DNA from: Chitinophagaceae bacterium UBA1946
GTDB taxonomy: Bacteria > Bacteroidota > Bacteroidia > Chitinophagales > Chitinophagaceae
Length of the DNA stretch: 11,219 bases
NCBI GenBank assembly: GCA_002336815.1
Contig: DDEU01000041.1
Location: forward strand, 36,614-47,832
Reading direction: 5' to 3'
Within the stretch, counting starts at the first letter, position 1. Each line of letters opens with the position of its first letter. The translations under genes were made by a program, and so were the position numbers. Shown in pieces: positions 1 to 6,555 of the stretch. The notes under the pieces are model-generated. The model was not told the origin of the DNA and did no database searches. It was given only the letters and a program-made list of their open reading frames with translations.

Positions 1-63
1 ATTTGGTACTATGCAAAACAAAGTACTGTTTTAGAAAAGGTAATTTGTAGTAATTAATAGCTG

Positions 64-93
64 CCTTTACATTAGAAGCCTTGCCAGTAAAGG
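64..93 (-). terminator. Weak hairpin at the 3' end of the operon
   Basis: CCTTTAC (64-70) and GTAAAGG (87-93) form a perfect 7-bp stem around a 16-base loop. It straddles the stop codon of the 36-codon ORF. No clear T-run follows in the minus-strand direction, so a terminator role is only a possibility. Confidence 0.25.
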
Positions 94-182
94 TTTGTAT
101 ATAGTTTACCAGGAAACGAGATACTTTTTATTGATTTTATGAACGGATCTAATAAGGGATAACCGGTATCGGCATCTTCCAT
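72..182 (-). CDS. Possible small ORF, 36 aa, downstream of ABC-TM gene
   Basis: This is a candidate small gene of 36 codons, ATG at 182 and TAA at 72, on the same strand as the ATP-grasp/SET/ABC operon and 44 bases after its last stop codon. It begins MEDADTGYPLLDPF and ends NLYWQGF. An in-frame stop lies a few codons upstream, so it is not the tail of the gene before it. Codon choice resembles the neighbouring genes. The only ribosome-binding hint is a GGA a few bases before the ATG. It matches no family I know. It could be a small peptide of the operon (even a substrate of the ligases), the remnant of a decayed gene, or a chance ORF. Confidence 0.3.
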   Translation of the reverse strand: MEDADTGYPLLDPFIKSIKSISFPGKLYTNLYWQGF

Positions 183-226
183 AAATATTCCGTTACCCTA
201 AGGAATGGCTTTAAAGTGGATTTAGC

Positions 227-1234
227 TCAGGCAGAGATTTTAAATACTTCAGTTTCAGGATGCAGGGCCCTATAAGTCAGGTTTTCTACTTCTTTAAAGG
301 ACTTTTCTTTGGTTAATTCTTCTTCCTGCAGTTCGATCCTTTTGGTAATATCACTAAGTGAAGAAAGACGCTGGATGGTGTAGGGAATCGTATCAAGCCC
401 GGATGCAAATTTCAATATATAACTGTAGATGCCAAAAAGGCTGCCCGCCATTAAAGCCGGGTTGTGCATGCTGCGGGAAACCAGCAACGAAATAACAATC
501 ACCAGCATCACCATCAATTCCATCAATCCAAAGTTCATAGCTTCTTTATCAGAGATCTTTATTTGCCATTTTCTCAAATTAGAATAGTGATCATGAATCT
601 CCTTTTTATTACCGGCTACTATGATATCTACCTGCAGTTCCAATTCGTCATTTTTTTGCCGGTTTAGGATATTCATTTTTCTTCCATAAAAATAAGCAGC
701 GATTATCACCGGTACCAATATGGATATGCAGGTAAATACGATCATTTTATCATAGAACATCAATATGATCAATGATCCCAGCAGGTTATAAAATGCCTCG
801 ATCACATATACCAGGTCGTGTTCCAGGAAATCTACAAACTCACGGGCCAGCACAGAATGTGCACTGAGCCTGGAAACGTCTCCCTTCCCAAACCTGCGGT
901 TGAGCAGTTTTGTAACCAGCGATGTATAAATGGCAGTATAGGTCCTGGTATCGTACATATGCCTGATGGTGCCCACAATAATGTAACTAAGGTGTACAAT
1001 CACTAAGATCACAAGTCCGCCATAGTTCCCTTTTATCAAATCGTTGATCGCCTGTCCAAAAAAATAAAAACGCAGCAGGCCACCAACTGCTTCAAGGGTG
1101 AACAATGTATAGGTAATGGCCAACTGGTATTTATGCTGTACAATTAATTTTTTTAGTACGTGAAATTTTTCCATTACGCTTCGTTTCATTCTGTTTACAA
1201 TAACAATAAGCTTCGCCATGACCGGCGTAACCAA
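227..1234 (-). CDS. ABC exporter-type six-transmembrane protein lacking an ATPase domain
   Basis: A 335-residue membrane protein resembling the transmembrane half of ABC exporters, probably the stand-alone ABC_membrane_3 type. Hydrophobic segments lie near residues 37-60, 72-92, 141-160, 164-184 and 238-254, with a weaker one near 265-280. Long charged stretches between them match the cytoplasmic helix extensions of exporters. The protein ends in a charged tail about 45 residues after the last segment. No Walker A, signature or Walker B motif follows, so it cannot hydrolyse ATP alone, and no separate ATPase subunit is in the window. It is the third gene of the operon, 43 bases after the ATP-grasp/SET gene, which suggests export or membrane handling of the ligase product. 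The start is uncertain: Met16 or Met21 (at 1189 or 1174) would also give a full set of helices. Fold is fairly secure; substrate is unknown. Confidence 0.8.
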   Translation of the reverse strand: MVTPVMAKLIVIVNRMKRSVMEKFHVLKKLIVQHKYQLAITYTLFTLEAVGGLLRFYFFGQAINDLIKGNYGGLVILVIVHLSYIIVGTIRHMYDTRTYTAIYTSLVTKLLNRRFGKGDVSRLSAHSVLAREFVDFLEHDLVYVIEAFYNLLGSLIILMFYDKMIVFTCISILVPVIIAAYFYGRKMNILNRQKNDELELQVDIIVAGNKKEIHDHYSNLRKWQIKISDKEAMNFGLMELMVMLVIVISLLVSRSMHNPALMAGSLFGIYSYILKFASGLDTIPYTIQRLSSLSDITKRIELQEEELTKEKSFKEVENLTYRALHPETEVFKISA

Positions 1235-1277
1235 TTTAATTCAATGGATCAGTAAGACTGAAAGACGATGGGTTTGT

Positions 1278-2705
1278 TTAAGTAGTGGCTTGTCTTTCTC
1301 TTTGGGTTACGGTATTATTCGTAATACCGGTAATTAAGCCACGACAGTTGGGAGCGCCGCATTGGCAATGAAAAGGCTCCATGTGTTCATCAAGGAAAGA
1401 AGCGTAATCGAGGGTTAGTTCTTCATCTTTCTTAATATGCCTTGCAGCAATCACATTTAATCCGTCAAAAGCTGTATTGGGTGAACAACTATGATTTTGC
1501 GGAGCCCATCCAGATGGATCGGTATCCCACAGCAAAAATACTTCTTTACTAAGCGGGTAAGCGTACTTTCTAAAAGTTTCTTTTTGTTTAGCATTCCAGT
1601 TTGTTTCAACATGCCGCCGGGTAGTGATCCGCTGCGCCAACTCTTCTCCTTTAAAAATCAACTCATTAGCGGCAATATCGGTATGGGCATAAATGCCATA
1701 CCCGGCAATCGGGCTACCTTTTATATGATATTTTTTTTGATTTTGTTGATGCCGGTATAACCCTTCTTCAATAATATGCTGCAGAAATTTTGCCTGGCTA
1801 AAACCATCATGCTTTAAAATATAATCAGCACTTCCCTCGTACCCATCTTTATAAAATACCGAACAGGTGAAATTGATCTCAAGAAAAAAAAGTTCACCGG
1901 CTGCATTCATCCGGAAATCGAGTCTTGCATAACCAACTCCGCCGAAAGAAGTAAAAATATTTTCGGCTGCTGCTTTTAAACGGCCGCCAATCGTTTCATC
2001 TGTAACAGGGATGTTTGCACCGGGATGCAATTCACTTGTTTTTAGTGAATAGGTTTTGTACTCAAATCCTTCCGGGAAGACATATTCAACAGGCCTGAAT
2101 ACAGTTACCCCTGCACTGCCTGCGTTGGCAGCGAGCATTACGGTAAATTCACGACCGCTGATATACTCTTCTACCAGAACTGGCCCGTATTCATCAATAA
2201 TACTCTCAACCTTTGTTATTAACGCTGTCTTGTCGTGTACGAGACTTGCCTGGTCAATACCCAAACTATCACCCGCTTTATGCGGCTTTACAAATAATGG
2301 GAACTGAAGTTTACTGCAAGCGCTTTCAATTTCTTCCCTGCTTTCTATCAATGCATATTCAGGGGTGCGAACTCCTTCTGTATAGGCAACATATTTCATC
2401 AATTCTTTTGGTGGATCATACAACCGGGAGCTTGGTCCTGTAAAAGGAAGGTTCAGCAATTCAAGAAAGTAAATAACATCAATAGAAGGCACTTCCCATT
2501 CAAGATAGCCTTCGCAGAGGTTTACAAAAATATCGTACTTATCTTTTTTTAATTCCTTTAGTTGCCTGTAAGTGCTGAGTTTATTAAGGAATACATGGTG
2601 AAAATCGTTACCGGGCAGTAAAGGAGAAAGGTCTCTTGGCGGATCATAATTTTGATAATCAACTGCCGATGGTGAATAATCAGGCTGCAGTACACATATT
2701 CTCAT
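1278..2705 (-). CDS. ATP-grasp ligase fused to a C-terminal SET-domain methyltransferase
   Basis: A 475-residue two-domain protein. Residues 1-310 are a D-Ala-D-Ala-ligase-type ATP-grasp: NLCEG at 62-66, the ATP-binding lysine in FVKP (Lys140) followed by a glycine-containing loop, LVEEYISGREF, and metal ligands Asp263 (RLDF), Glu276 and Asn278 (LEIN). This family activates a carboxylate as acyl-phosphate and joins it to an amine. Residues about 328-456 are a complete SET domain: GYG near 335 for SAM binding, NHSCSPN at 404-410, ELTLDY, and a post-SET CxCx4C (Cys447, 449, 454) that would bind zinc with the core cysteine. SET enzymes methylate lysine side chains, so the fusion suggests ligation and N-methylation of one product or protein. 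It is the middle gene of the operon, 31 bases after the first ligase. The domain calls rest on intact motifs; the substrate is unknown. It is not a normal Ddl, which lacks any SET domain. Confidence 0.9.
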   Translation of the reverse strand: MRICVLQPDYSPSAVDYQNYDPPRDLSPLLPGNDFHHVFLNKLSTYRQLKELKKDKYDIFVNLCEGYLEWEVPSIDVIYFLELLNLPFTGPSSRLYDPPKELMKYVAYTEGVRTPEYALIESREEIESACSKLQFPLFVKPHKAGDSLGIDQASLVHDKTALITKVESIIDEYGPVLVEEYISGREFTVMLAANAGSAGVTVFRPVEYVFPEGFEYKTYSLKTSELHPGANIPVTDETIGGRLKAAAENIFTSFGGVGYARLDFRMNAAGELFFLEINFTCSVFYKDGYEGSADYILKHDGFSQAKFLQHIIEEGLYRHQQNQKKYHIKGSPIAGYGIYAHTDIAANELIFKGEELAQRITTRRHVETNWNAKQKETFRKYAYPLSKEVFLLWDTDPSGWAPQNHSCSPNTAFDGLNVIAARHIKKDEELTLDYASFLDEHMEPFHCQCGAPNCRGLITGITNNTVTQRERQATT

Positions 2706-2736
2706 ACCTTCTCTGTTTGTTTGATGCTGATGACTT

Positions 2737-3912
2737 TTATTGAACAGTACCGGAAATATCAGCCATTACTGCGGTTGATTGTAAAGGTTTCGGTGGCGGG
2801 CATTTAAACCGGTCGATCGCTTCAGCAAGTATCTCTTTTACCAGTTGGGCAAATGACTTTCCTGTGAATTTTAAAATGGCACCAATAGAGGTAAAATTCT
2901 CATCTTCGCTAATGCCACACTGGGCGTTGGCTTCAAGCACATACAGCGTACCATTCTGCTTATCTCTTCTCAGATCAATTCTTGTATAGCCCGTGCCCTT
3001 TAAGGATGTATAAACATCCCAGCTCAGTTTTTTTATTTCACTACTGTAATGGCTGCTGACTGCTTCATATTCATAAAAATTTTCATCACCCGGCATCGCA
3101 GTTTCTTCTTTATATATTTCCCAGAGCCGGTCAAAACTTAAAAATTTTTCATTGTCCGGCAGGGATGGATGAAAGACCCTTTCTACGGGCTCGTAAACGA
3201 TTGCTTTTTCGGGCCGGTTGTAAGATCCAACGATAAAGCTGGTATATTCCGGACCGGCGATAAAAGATTCGGCTATCAACCCATCGGTAACAAGGTTCCA
3301 TCCCCTGTACCCTTCGAACATCTTTATTACAAGATCCCTGAGCCCGGCCTCATTGTACACCACATTCTTTGTTCCTACGCCCATACTGCCGCCGGATACA
3401 GAAGGCTTTACAATGATGGGTGTACCCAGCCTGTTGAATATCCCGCTGACATCCTGTGATTCACTCCGGATGGCTTCCCAGGCCGGCGTGCTGATACCGG
3501 CAAGATCAAAAGCTTTTTTCATAGCGATCTTGGAGGTAGTGATGTCATAGAAAAAAGCCTCGGCACCCGTATAGATCAACCCCTCTTCTTTCAATAATTT
3601 TAATACAGATATACCCGGTGCAGCATTTACCTCATCGCCGTCGCATAGATTCAATACCAGCGGGAAAGCAATGTGCTGCTCCTTTTCCCGTACGATGGCG
3701 CCAATAACATCTTTATAGTCCTTCATAGTAACGGGCTGCCATTTCCATTGCAAGCCGAGTTCCAGGAATGTTTTGTCATATTCTGCCAGGCTCTGGGAAA
3801 AATCGTAATAATAGTCCAGGTTTTCTTCATTGGTCTCTATAAAAGGGGCCAATACCCAAACCTTTACCGGGATATCAAGCGGATTGAATTGTTTAAGATT
3901 AAAATGAGGCAT
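2737..3912 (-). CDS. D-Ala-D-Ala-ligase-like ATP-grasp amino acid/peptide ligase
   Basis: A 391-residue ATP-grasp ligase, first gene of the minus-strand operon. It carries NLCDG at 88-92, the same signature as in the downstream ATP-grasp/SET protein, so the two are probably paralogues. Then come an IIVKPS segment with the ATP-binding Lys169, the flexible loop SGGSMGVG, IAESFIAGPEYTSFIV for the adenine-side strand, and the metal-binding set Asp313 (TRIDLR), Glu327 and Asn329 (LEAN). All catalytic residues expected for an ATP-dependent carboxylate-amine ligase are present. The insert between about 225 and 285 and the tail after 365 are longer than in Ddl of the peptidoglycan pathway, and no murein genes adjoin it, so housekeeping Ddl is unlikely. 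With the second ligase it could build a dipeptide or modify a peptide end. The family is secure; the substrate is not. Confidence 0.88.
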   Translation of the reverse strand: MPHFNLKQFNPLDIPVKVWVLAPFIETNEENLDYYYDFSQSLAEYDKTFLELGLQWKWQPVTMKDYKDVIGAIVREKEQHIAFPLVLNLCDGDEVNAAPGISVLKLLKEEGLIYTGAEAFFYDITTSKIAMKKAFDLAGISTPAWEAIRSESQDVSGIFNRLGTPIIVKPSVSGGSMGVGTKNVVYNEAGLRDLVIKMFEGYRGWNLVTDGLIAESFIAGPEYTSFIVGSYNRPEKAIVYEPVERVFHPSLPDNEKFLSFDRLWEIYKEETAMPGDENFYEYEAVSSHYSSEIKKLSWDVYTSLKGTGYTRIDLRRDKQNGTLYVLEANAQCGISEDENFTSIGAILKFTGKSFAQLVKEILAEAIDRFKCPPPKPLQSTAVMADISGTVQ

Positions 3913-4280
3913 GCGGTTTTAAAGGAGAAGGGGTGAACAATTGAGTGCTGGTGAAAAAGAGACGGGCTAAACAGTTTGTTACGGTAATGGTCATATCTGC
4001 CATTTATTGGATTTCTTAAGCAAAATAATTTTGTTAAGTAAATGTATGTAAAGCGGGGAATAATAAAAAAAATTGCAATTGATAATTAGAGAGTGGGAAG
4101 AGGTGTATGTACGCTGGAAGTTATGCACGGCATTTTTTCAAGCGGTATTTCAGATCAATTGACGTTGGCTGCCCATGATGAAAGCCCGTTCTGCTTCGGA
4201 AATTACGGTAGTCAAAATAAGGCAAAACCACGATAGGGAGGGATTTTATAATAATTTAACTTTACGTAAAATTCAATATC
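3913..4280. promoter_or_regulatory. Divergent intergenic region, probable promoters of the ATP-grasp operon and the 43-codon ORF
   Basis: These 368 bases separate the minus-strand operon from the plus-strand small ORF. They hold the dyad at 4015-4038. A near match to the Bacteroidota -7 element lies on the minus strand at 4039-4046 (TACATTTA, last base off) and another on the plus strand at 4257-4264 (TAACTTTA, last base off). An exact plus-strand TAATTTTG lies at 4026-4033 inside the dyad. I could not place a convincing -33 element for any of them. No convincing gene is seen here. Confidence 0.45.
4015..4038. promoter_or_regulatory. 24-base inverted repeat, possible operator
   Basis: Left arm CTTAA(G)CAAAAT and right arm ATTTTGTTAAG are complementary over 11 bp, interrupted by one unpaired G and centred on a single A. 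The tight centre suits a DNA-binding dimer better than an RNA hairpin. It sits about 100 bases before the first ATP-grasp gene and just downstream of a possible minus-strand -7 element, where a repressor could block initiation. The AT-rich core also contains a TAnnTTTG match, so part of the symmetry may come from promoter sequence. Confidence 0.4.
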
Positions 4281-4412
4281 ATGTCAAACAATTATGCTAA
4301 CAGCAATTCAATTGCTAACCTGCTGAGGTCTGCCGCTTCTTTTTGGAACAGCCTTTTTGTATCTACTTCTACAAAGGAATTCAACCGTTTAAAAAACTTC
4401 ATCGCTTCCTGA
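4281..4412 (+). CDS. Small hypothetical protein, 43 aa, divergent from ATP-grasp operon
   Basis: An ATG at 4281 opens 43 codons to a TGA at 4410-4412. The product starts MSNNYANSNSIANLL and ends EFNRLKNFIAS. It is rich in Ser and Asn, with a central amphipathic or weakly hydrophobic stretch (residues 14-28) and a basic C-terminal part. Codon use resembles the neighbouring genes, and an in-frame stop at 4257 fixes the ATG as the only sensible start. No Shine-Dalgarno is close, which is common in this phylum; a near-consensus -7 element at 4257-4264 would give a very short leader. I recognise no family. Placement opposite the ligase operon makes it a candidate peptide substrate, regulator or unrelated small protein. 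Confidence 0.45.
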   Translation: MSNNYANSNSIANLLRSAASFWNSLFVSTSTKEFNRLKNFIAS

Positions 4413-4561
4413 ATAAGTATTATAGAAGAAAGCGTGTGTGTTTTTTACCAAAGGTTTATGCTCGTGTAACGGGTAATGCTATGTGAATGTCATTGATATC
4501 ATCAACGGCAGCAAATAGTTATTGCCCCTTTATTCTATTCTGTAAAAGATGCAAACGGCCA

Positions 4562-4837
4562 CTATAAACCAGCAGCTTTCTGGTTTAGCCCCATTTCATT
4601 CAGATCTATCACCTTCGCTTGTTTTTGCCCTATTTCCATTTCAGTAAATAGTTGTTTTTTAAGGTCTGCATCTTTAATACCGGCGATGATACAAGCCTGG
4701 TTAAAATCAATGTGCATACCATAACCTTCCAGGATAGGAGGAATGCTTTTCAGATCAGGAAAAACCAAAAATTTTTTCACGAAAAAATAAGTAGTAGCGT
4801 CAATTTTCCGCGAATAAGAGGTGTAAACATTTTCCAT
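4562..4837 (-). CDS. Hypothetical protein, 91 aa
   Basis: A 91-residue soluble protein, starting MENVYTSYSRKIDATTYFF. It has no signal peptide or membrane segment. An aromatic, basic N-terminal part (YSRKIDATTYFFVKKFLVF) is followed by a PPILEGYGMHIDFNQACIIAGI segment in two blocks and a Lys- and Gln-rich C-terminal half. I cannot assign a family; its look is of a small conserved protein of Chitinophagaceae-like genomes rather than a random ORF, because the residue composition is balanced and the overlapping frames are shadows. It lies 260 bases downstream of the antiterminator gene on the same strand, so co-transcription is possible but not shown. Confidence 0.6.
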   Translation of the reverse strand: MENVYTSYSRKIDATTYFFVKKFLVFPDLKSIPPILEGYGMHIDFNQACIIAGIKDADLKKQLFTEMEIGQKQAKVIDLNEMGLNQKAAGL

Positions 4838-5097
4838 ACAGGTAACATTTTGATTGCTTGCCTAATAATTTGCTGATACGGTAATATTTCGGGCAATGGG
4901 CTGTTCCGCAGGAAAAGGGTTCGGTCATGATTCGCCATCTGTACAAAACAACAACAGGCGAATTTGAAGGAAATTCTATAGGATACGTATCGTAAATAGC
5001 AATGCTTACAATATAAGACAAGCTAAGGATAAATGGCTGCCTGTGATCCGGGCAGTTTCAATTGAATTTTAAAACGGGCAAAAAACTGTATATCGGT

Positions 5098-5646
5098 CTA
5101 ATTAAAGAAAAACGCATTGATCTTTCTTGGAAAAGATGCAAAAACACTGGTCTCCTGGTAATTTACCTTCGCTCTTTCGCTAACTCTTTCTGCAATCATG
5201 GTATATCCCAGCGAAGGAAGGTTAACCCTGATACTTTTATATTTTACCGAAACCGTATTTTCATTGTAGGCAATCGTAGGCTCATCGGAAACTACAACAG
5301 CCGCATTGATATCAACAGCAGATTTCTCCAACCGTATGTTTGAGTAATCGGTGGTCAATTTTTTTATGATCTCAATTTCACGGTTACTTATAATGGCAGG
5401 TTTAGATCTCCAGTAAATCATGCTTACTATCCAGGAAACTGTTTTAAGAAGTGGTAGCTGGCTTTCTGGAATTTGAACAAAAACATATGAATTAAAAAGC
5501 GGTTGCAATAATGGTCTTTTGCTTACCTGTTTGAGGTCTGCAACAACAAGCGGACAAAAACATTCTATGCCTTTTTTTTCCAAAAAAGAAATCACTTTTT
5601 TTTCCTTGCTAGGCCTGGTATAAACTGCATACCAATTACGTATCAT
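5098..5646 (-). CDS. UpxY/NusG-like transcription antiterminator
   Basis: A specialised NusG paralogue that would bind RNA polymerase and help it read through terminators of a target operon, usually an exopolysaccharide locus in Bacteroidota. The NusG N-terminal domain is plain: WYAVYTRPSKEKKV at the start, the CFCPLVV strand, LFNSYVFVQI, and W-containing VSWIVSMIYW. A KOW-like C-terminal segment (RVNLPSLGYTMIAERV) ends near residue 164. I chose the ATG at 5646 (182 aa) because NusG domains begin a few residues before WYAVYTR; an upstream ATG at 5685 would add 13 residues of no clear homology. No capsule or glycosyltransferase gene follows within the window, which is odd for this family. An exact -7 element lies about 140 bases upstream, so a leader of about 130 bases is likely. 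Confidence 0.85.
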   Translation of the reverse strand: MIRNWYAVYTRPSKEKKVISFLEKKGIECFCPLVVADLKQVSKRPLLQPLFNSYVFVQIPESQLPLLKTVSWIVSMIYWRSKPAIISNREIEIIKKLTTDYSNIRLEKSAVDINAAVVVSDEPTIAYNENTVSVKYKSIRVNLPSLGYTMIAERVSERAKVNYQETSVFASFPRKINAFFFN

Positions 5647-5783
5647 CAGTAACAAATTTTGGTGTTGAAAAATGCAGTTTTTCAAAATGCTTATCAGACA
5701 CGGTATTTGTCAGAGGAAATTTGGAAAATAATTATCTGCGGGTATTCACGTGGATATGTGGGAATATTACATCAGAGGGATGA

Positions 5784-5791
5784 CAAACATA
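5784..5791 (-). promoter_or_regulatory. Candidate -7 promoter element of the antiterminator gene
   Basis: The minus strand reads TATGTTTG, an exact fit to TAnnTTTG. Transcription from it would give a leader of about 130 bases before the ATG at 5646. I found no good -33 TTTG at the right spacing. Confidence 0.4.
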
Positions 5792-5940
5792 CAATTATAT
5801 ATCCAGCGATTCGATAGATTTTGAAAATGGGCCGATAGATATAAACTATATTAAAGATAGTTGCTGATATTGAGAAATATTTTTATAAGTGCTTTTCCAA
5901 ATTACACAATGGCTGAAACCGGGAAATTCTTATAAACCTA

Positions 5941-5948
5941 TATTTTTG
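5941..5948 (+). promoter_or_regulatory. Candidate -7 promoter element of the SH3-like gene
   Basis: TATTTTTG is an exact fit to TAnnTTTG and lies 15 bases before the ATG at 5964, so the transcript would be nearly leaderless. No clear -33 element is visible upstream. Confidence 0.4.
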
Positions 5949-5963
5949 AAAAAATAAAAAATT

Positions 5964-6509
5964 ATGGAGCAAACAACGCTTGGTATAGGTACCCGTCTTC
6001 AGCATACCCAGTATGGTCCCGGGGTTATTGTAGCAGTACGGTATGCAACTTATCTTATCTCATTCATCAATCACGGAATTAAGGAAATAGATAAAACAGA
6101 CAGCAACCTGGATGAGATCATAGCTGAAAACGTTACAGCAGAACTTGAAACCGTTTCTGAAACGGAAAAGTCGCTGTTAAAAATTTTACGTTTATGGGGT
6201 GGTGTTAGCGAAGTGGTTGCATTGGGCGATCGCTGGAAAGGCGGAACCATGCTGCTGCAGCCCTATGATAAAACGCAGAAGTCTAAAGAAATTCCGATTG
6301 ATGACTTCTTTCATAAAATTGTAATGCTCAGGGACAGGCTGCGGGTATTGGAACAGAATATCAACAGCAGTAAAAACCTGGCTGACGAAGAAAAAGTAAA
6401 CATCCAGCAGTACATTACCCGTTGTTACGGCTCTCTCACCACCTTTAATGTATTGTTTAAGAATAAAGAAAATTGGTTTGTAGGAGAAAAGACCTCAAAA
6501 GAAGACTGA
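5964..6509 (+). CDS. Hypothetical protein with SH3/Tudor-like N-terminal domain
   Basis: A 181-residue soluble protein. Residues about 5-50 (GTRLQHTQYGPGVIVAV, then FINHGIKEID) resemble the small SH3/Tudor-like fold found at the C-terminus of UvrD/PcrA helicases and in other nucleic-acid-associated proteins, with the usual G-x-R-x-x-H-x-x-Y-G-x-G pattern. The remainder is charged and probably mainly helical, with no catalytic motif I can name. It sits 46 bases before dctA on the same strand; the two could share a transcript, though functions seem unrelated. The fold assignment of the N-terminal part is an inference from pattern; function is unknown. Confidence 0.7.
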   Translation: MEQTTLGIGTRLQHTQYGPGVIVAVRYATYLISFINHGIKEIDKTDSNLDEIIAENVTAELETVSETEKSLLKILRLWGGVSEVVALGDRWKGGTMLLQPYDKTQKSKEIPIDDFFHKIVMLRDRLRVLEQNINSSKNLADEEKVNIQQYITRCYGSLTTFNVLFKNKENWFVGEKTSKED

Positions 6510-6555
6510 CCAAAGCTGTTGATTCTTTTTATATTGTGTGCAGTAAAAAACTCTC

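Larger units (their letters stand above)
5647..5963. promoter_or_regulatory. Divergent intergenic region between the antiterminator and SH3-like genes
   Basis: These 317 bases hold divergent promoters and no gene that I can see. The antiterminator side has an exact minus-strand -7 match at 5784-5791. The plus-strand gene has one at 5941-5948. The rest is AT-rich without a clear repeat or known riboswitch fold. Confidence 0.5.

Noticed and set aside
6..32. Inverted repeats GTACT/AGTAC and AAAACA/TGTTTT at the left edge.
   Set aside because: The pairs are short, overlap each other and are near the window end, so they cannot be judged.
2737..3912. Housekeeping D-alanine-D-alanine ligase (ddl) of peptidoglycan synthesis.
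   Set aside because: The gene is next to a ligase/SET fusion and an ABC membrane protein, lacks murein neighbours and has inserts not usual in Ddl.
4107..4178. A 23-codon plus-strand ORF with an AGAGG a few bases before its ATG.
   Set aside because: It is very short, with no family resemblance and no neighbouring gene on its transcript; it could arise by chance in this region.
4800..5021. A 73-codon minus-strand frame overlapping the start of the 91-residue gene.
   Set aside because: It overlaps a better ORF in a different frame and its composition, rich in Cys, Tyr and Ser, is not protein-like for this genome.
5037..5055. CTGCC/GGCAG stem downstream of the antiterminator gene.
   Set aside because: Only 5 bp of stem and no T-run on the minus strand, too weak to call a terminator.
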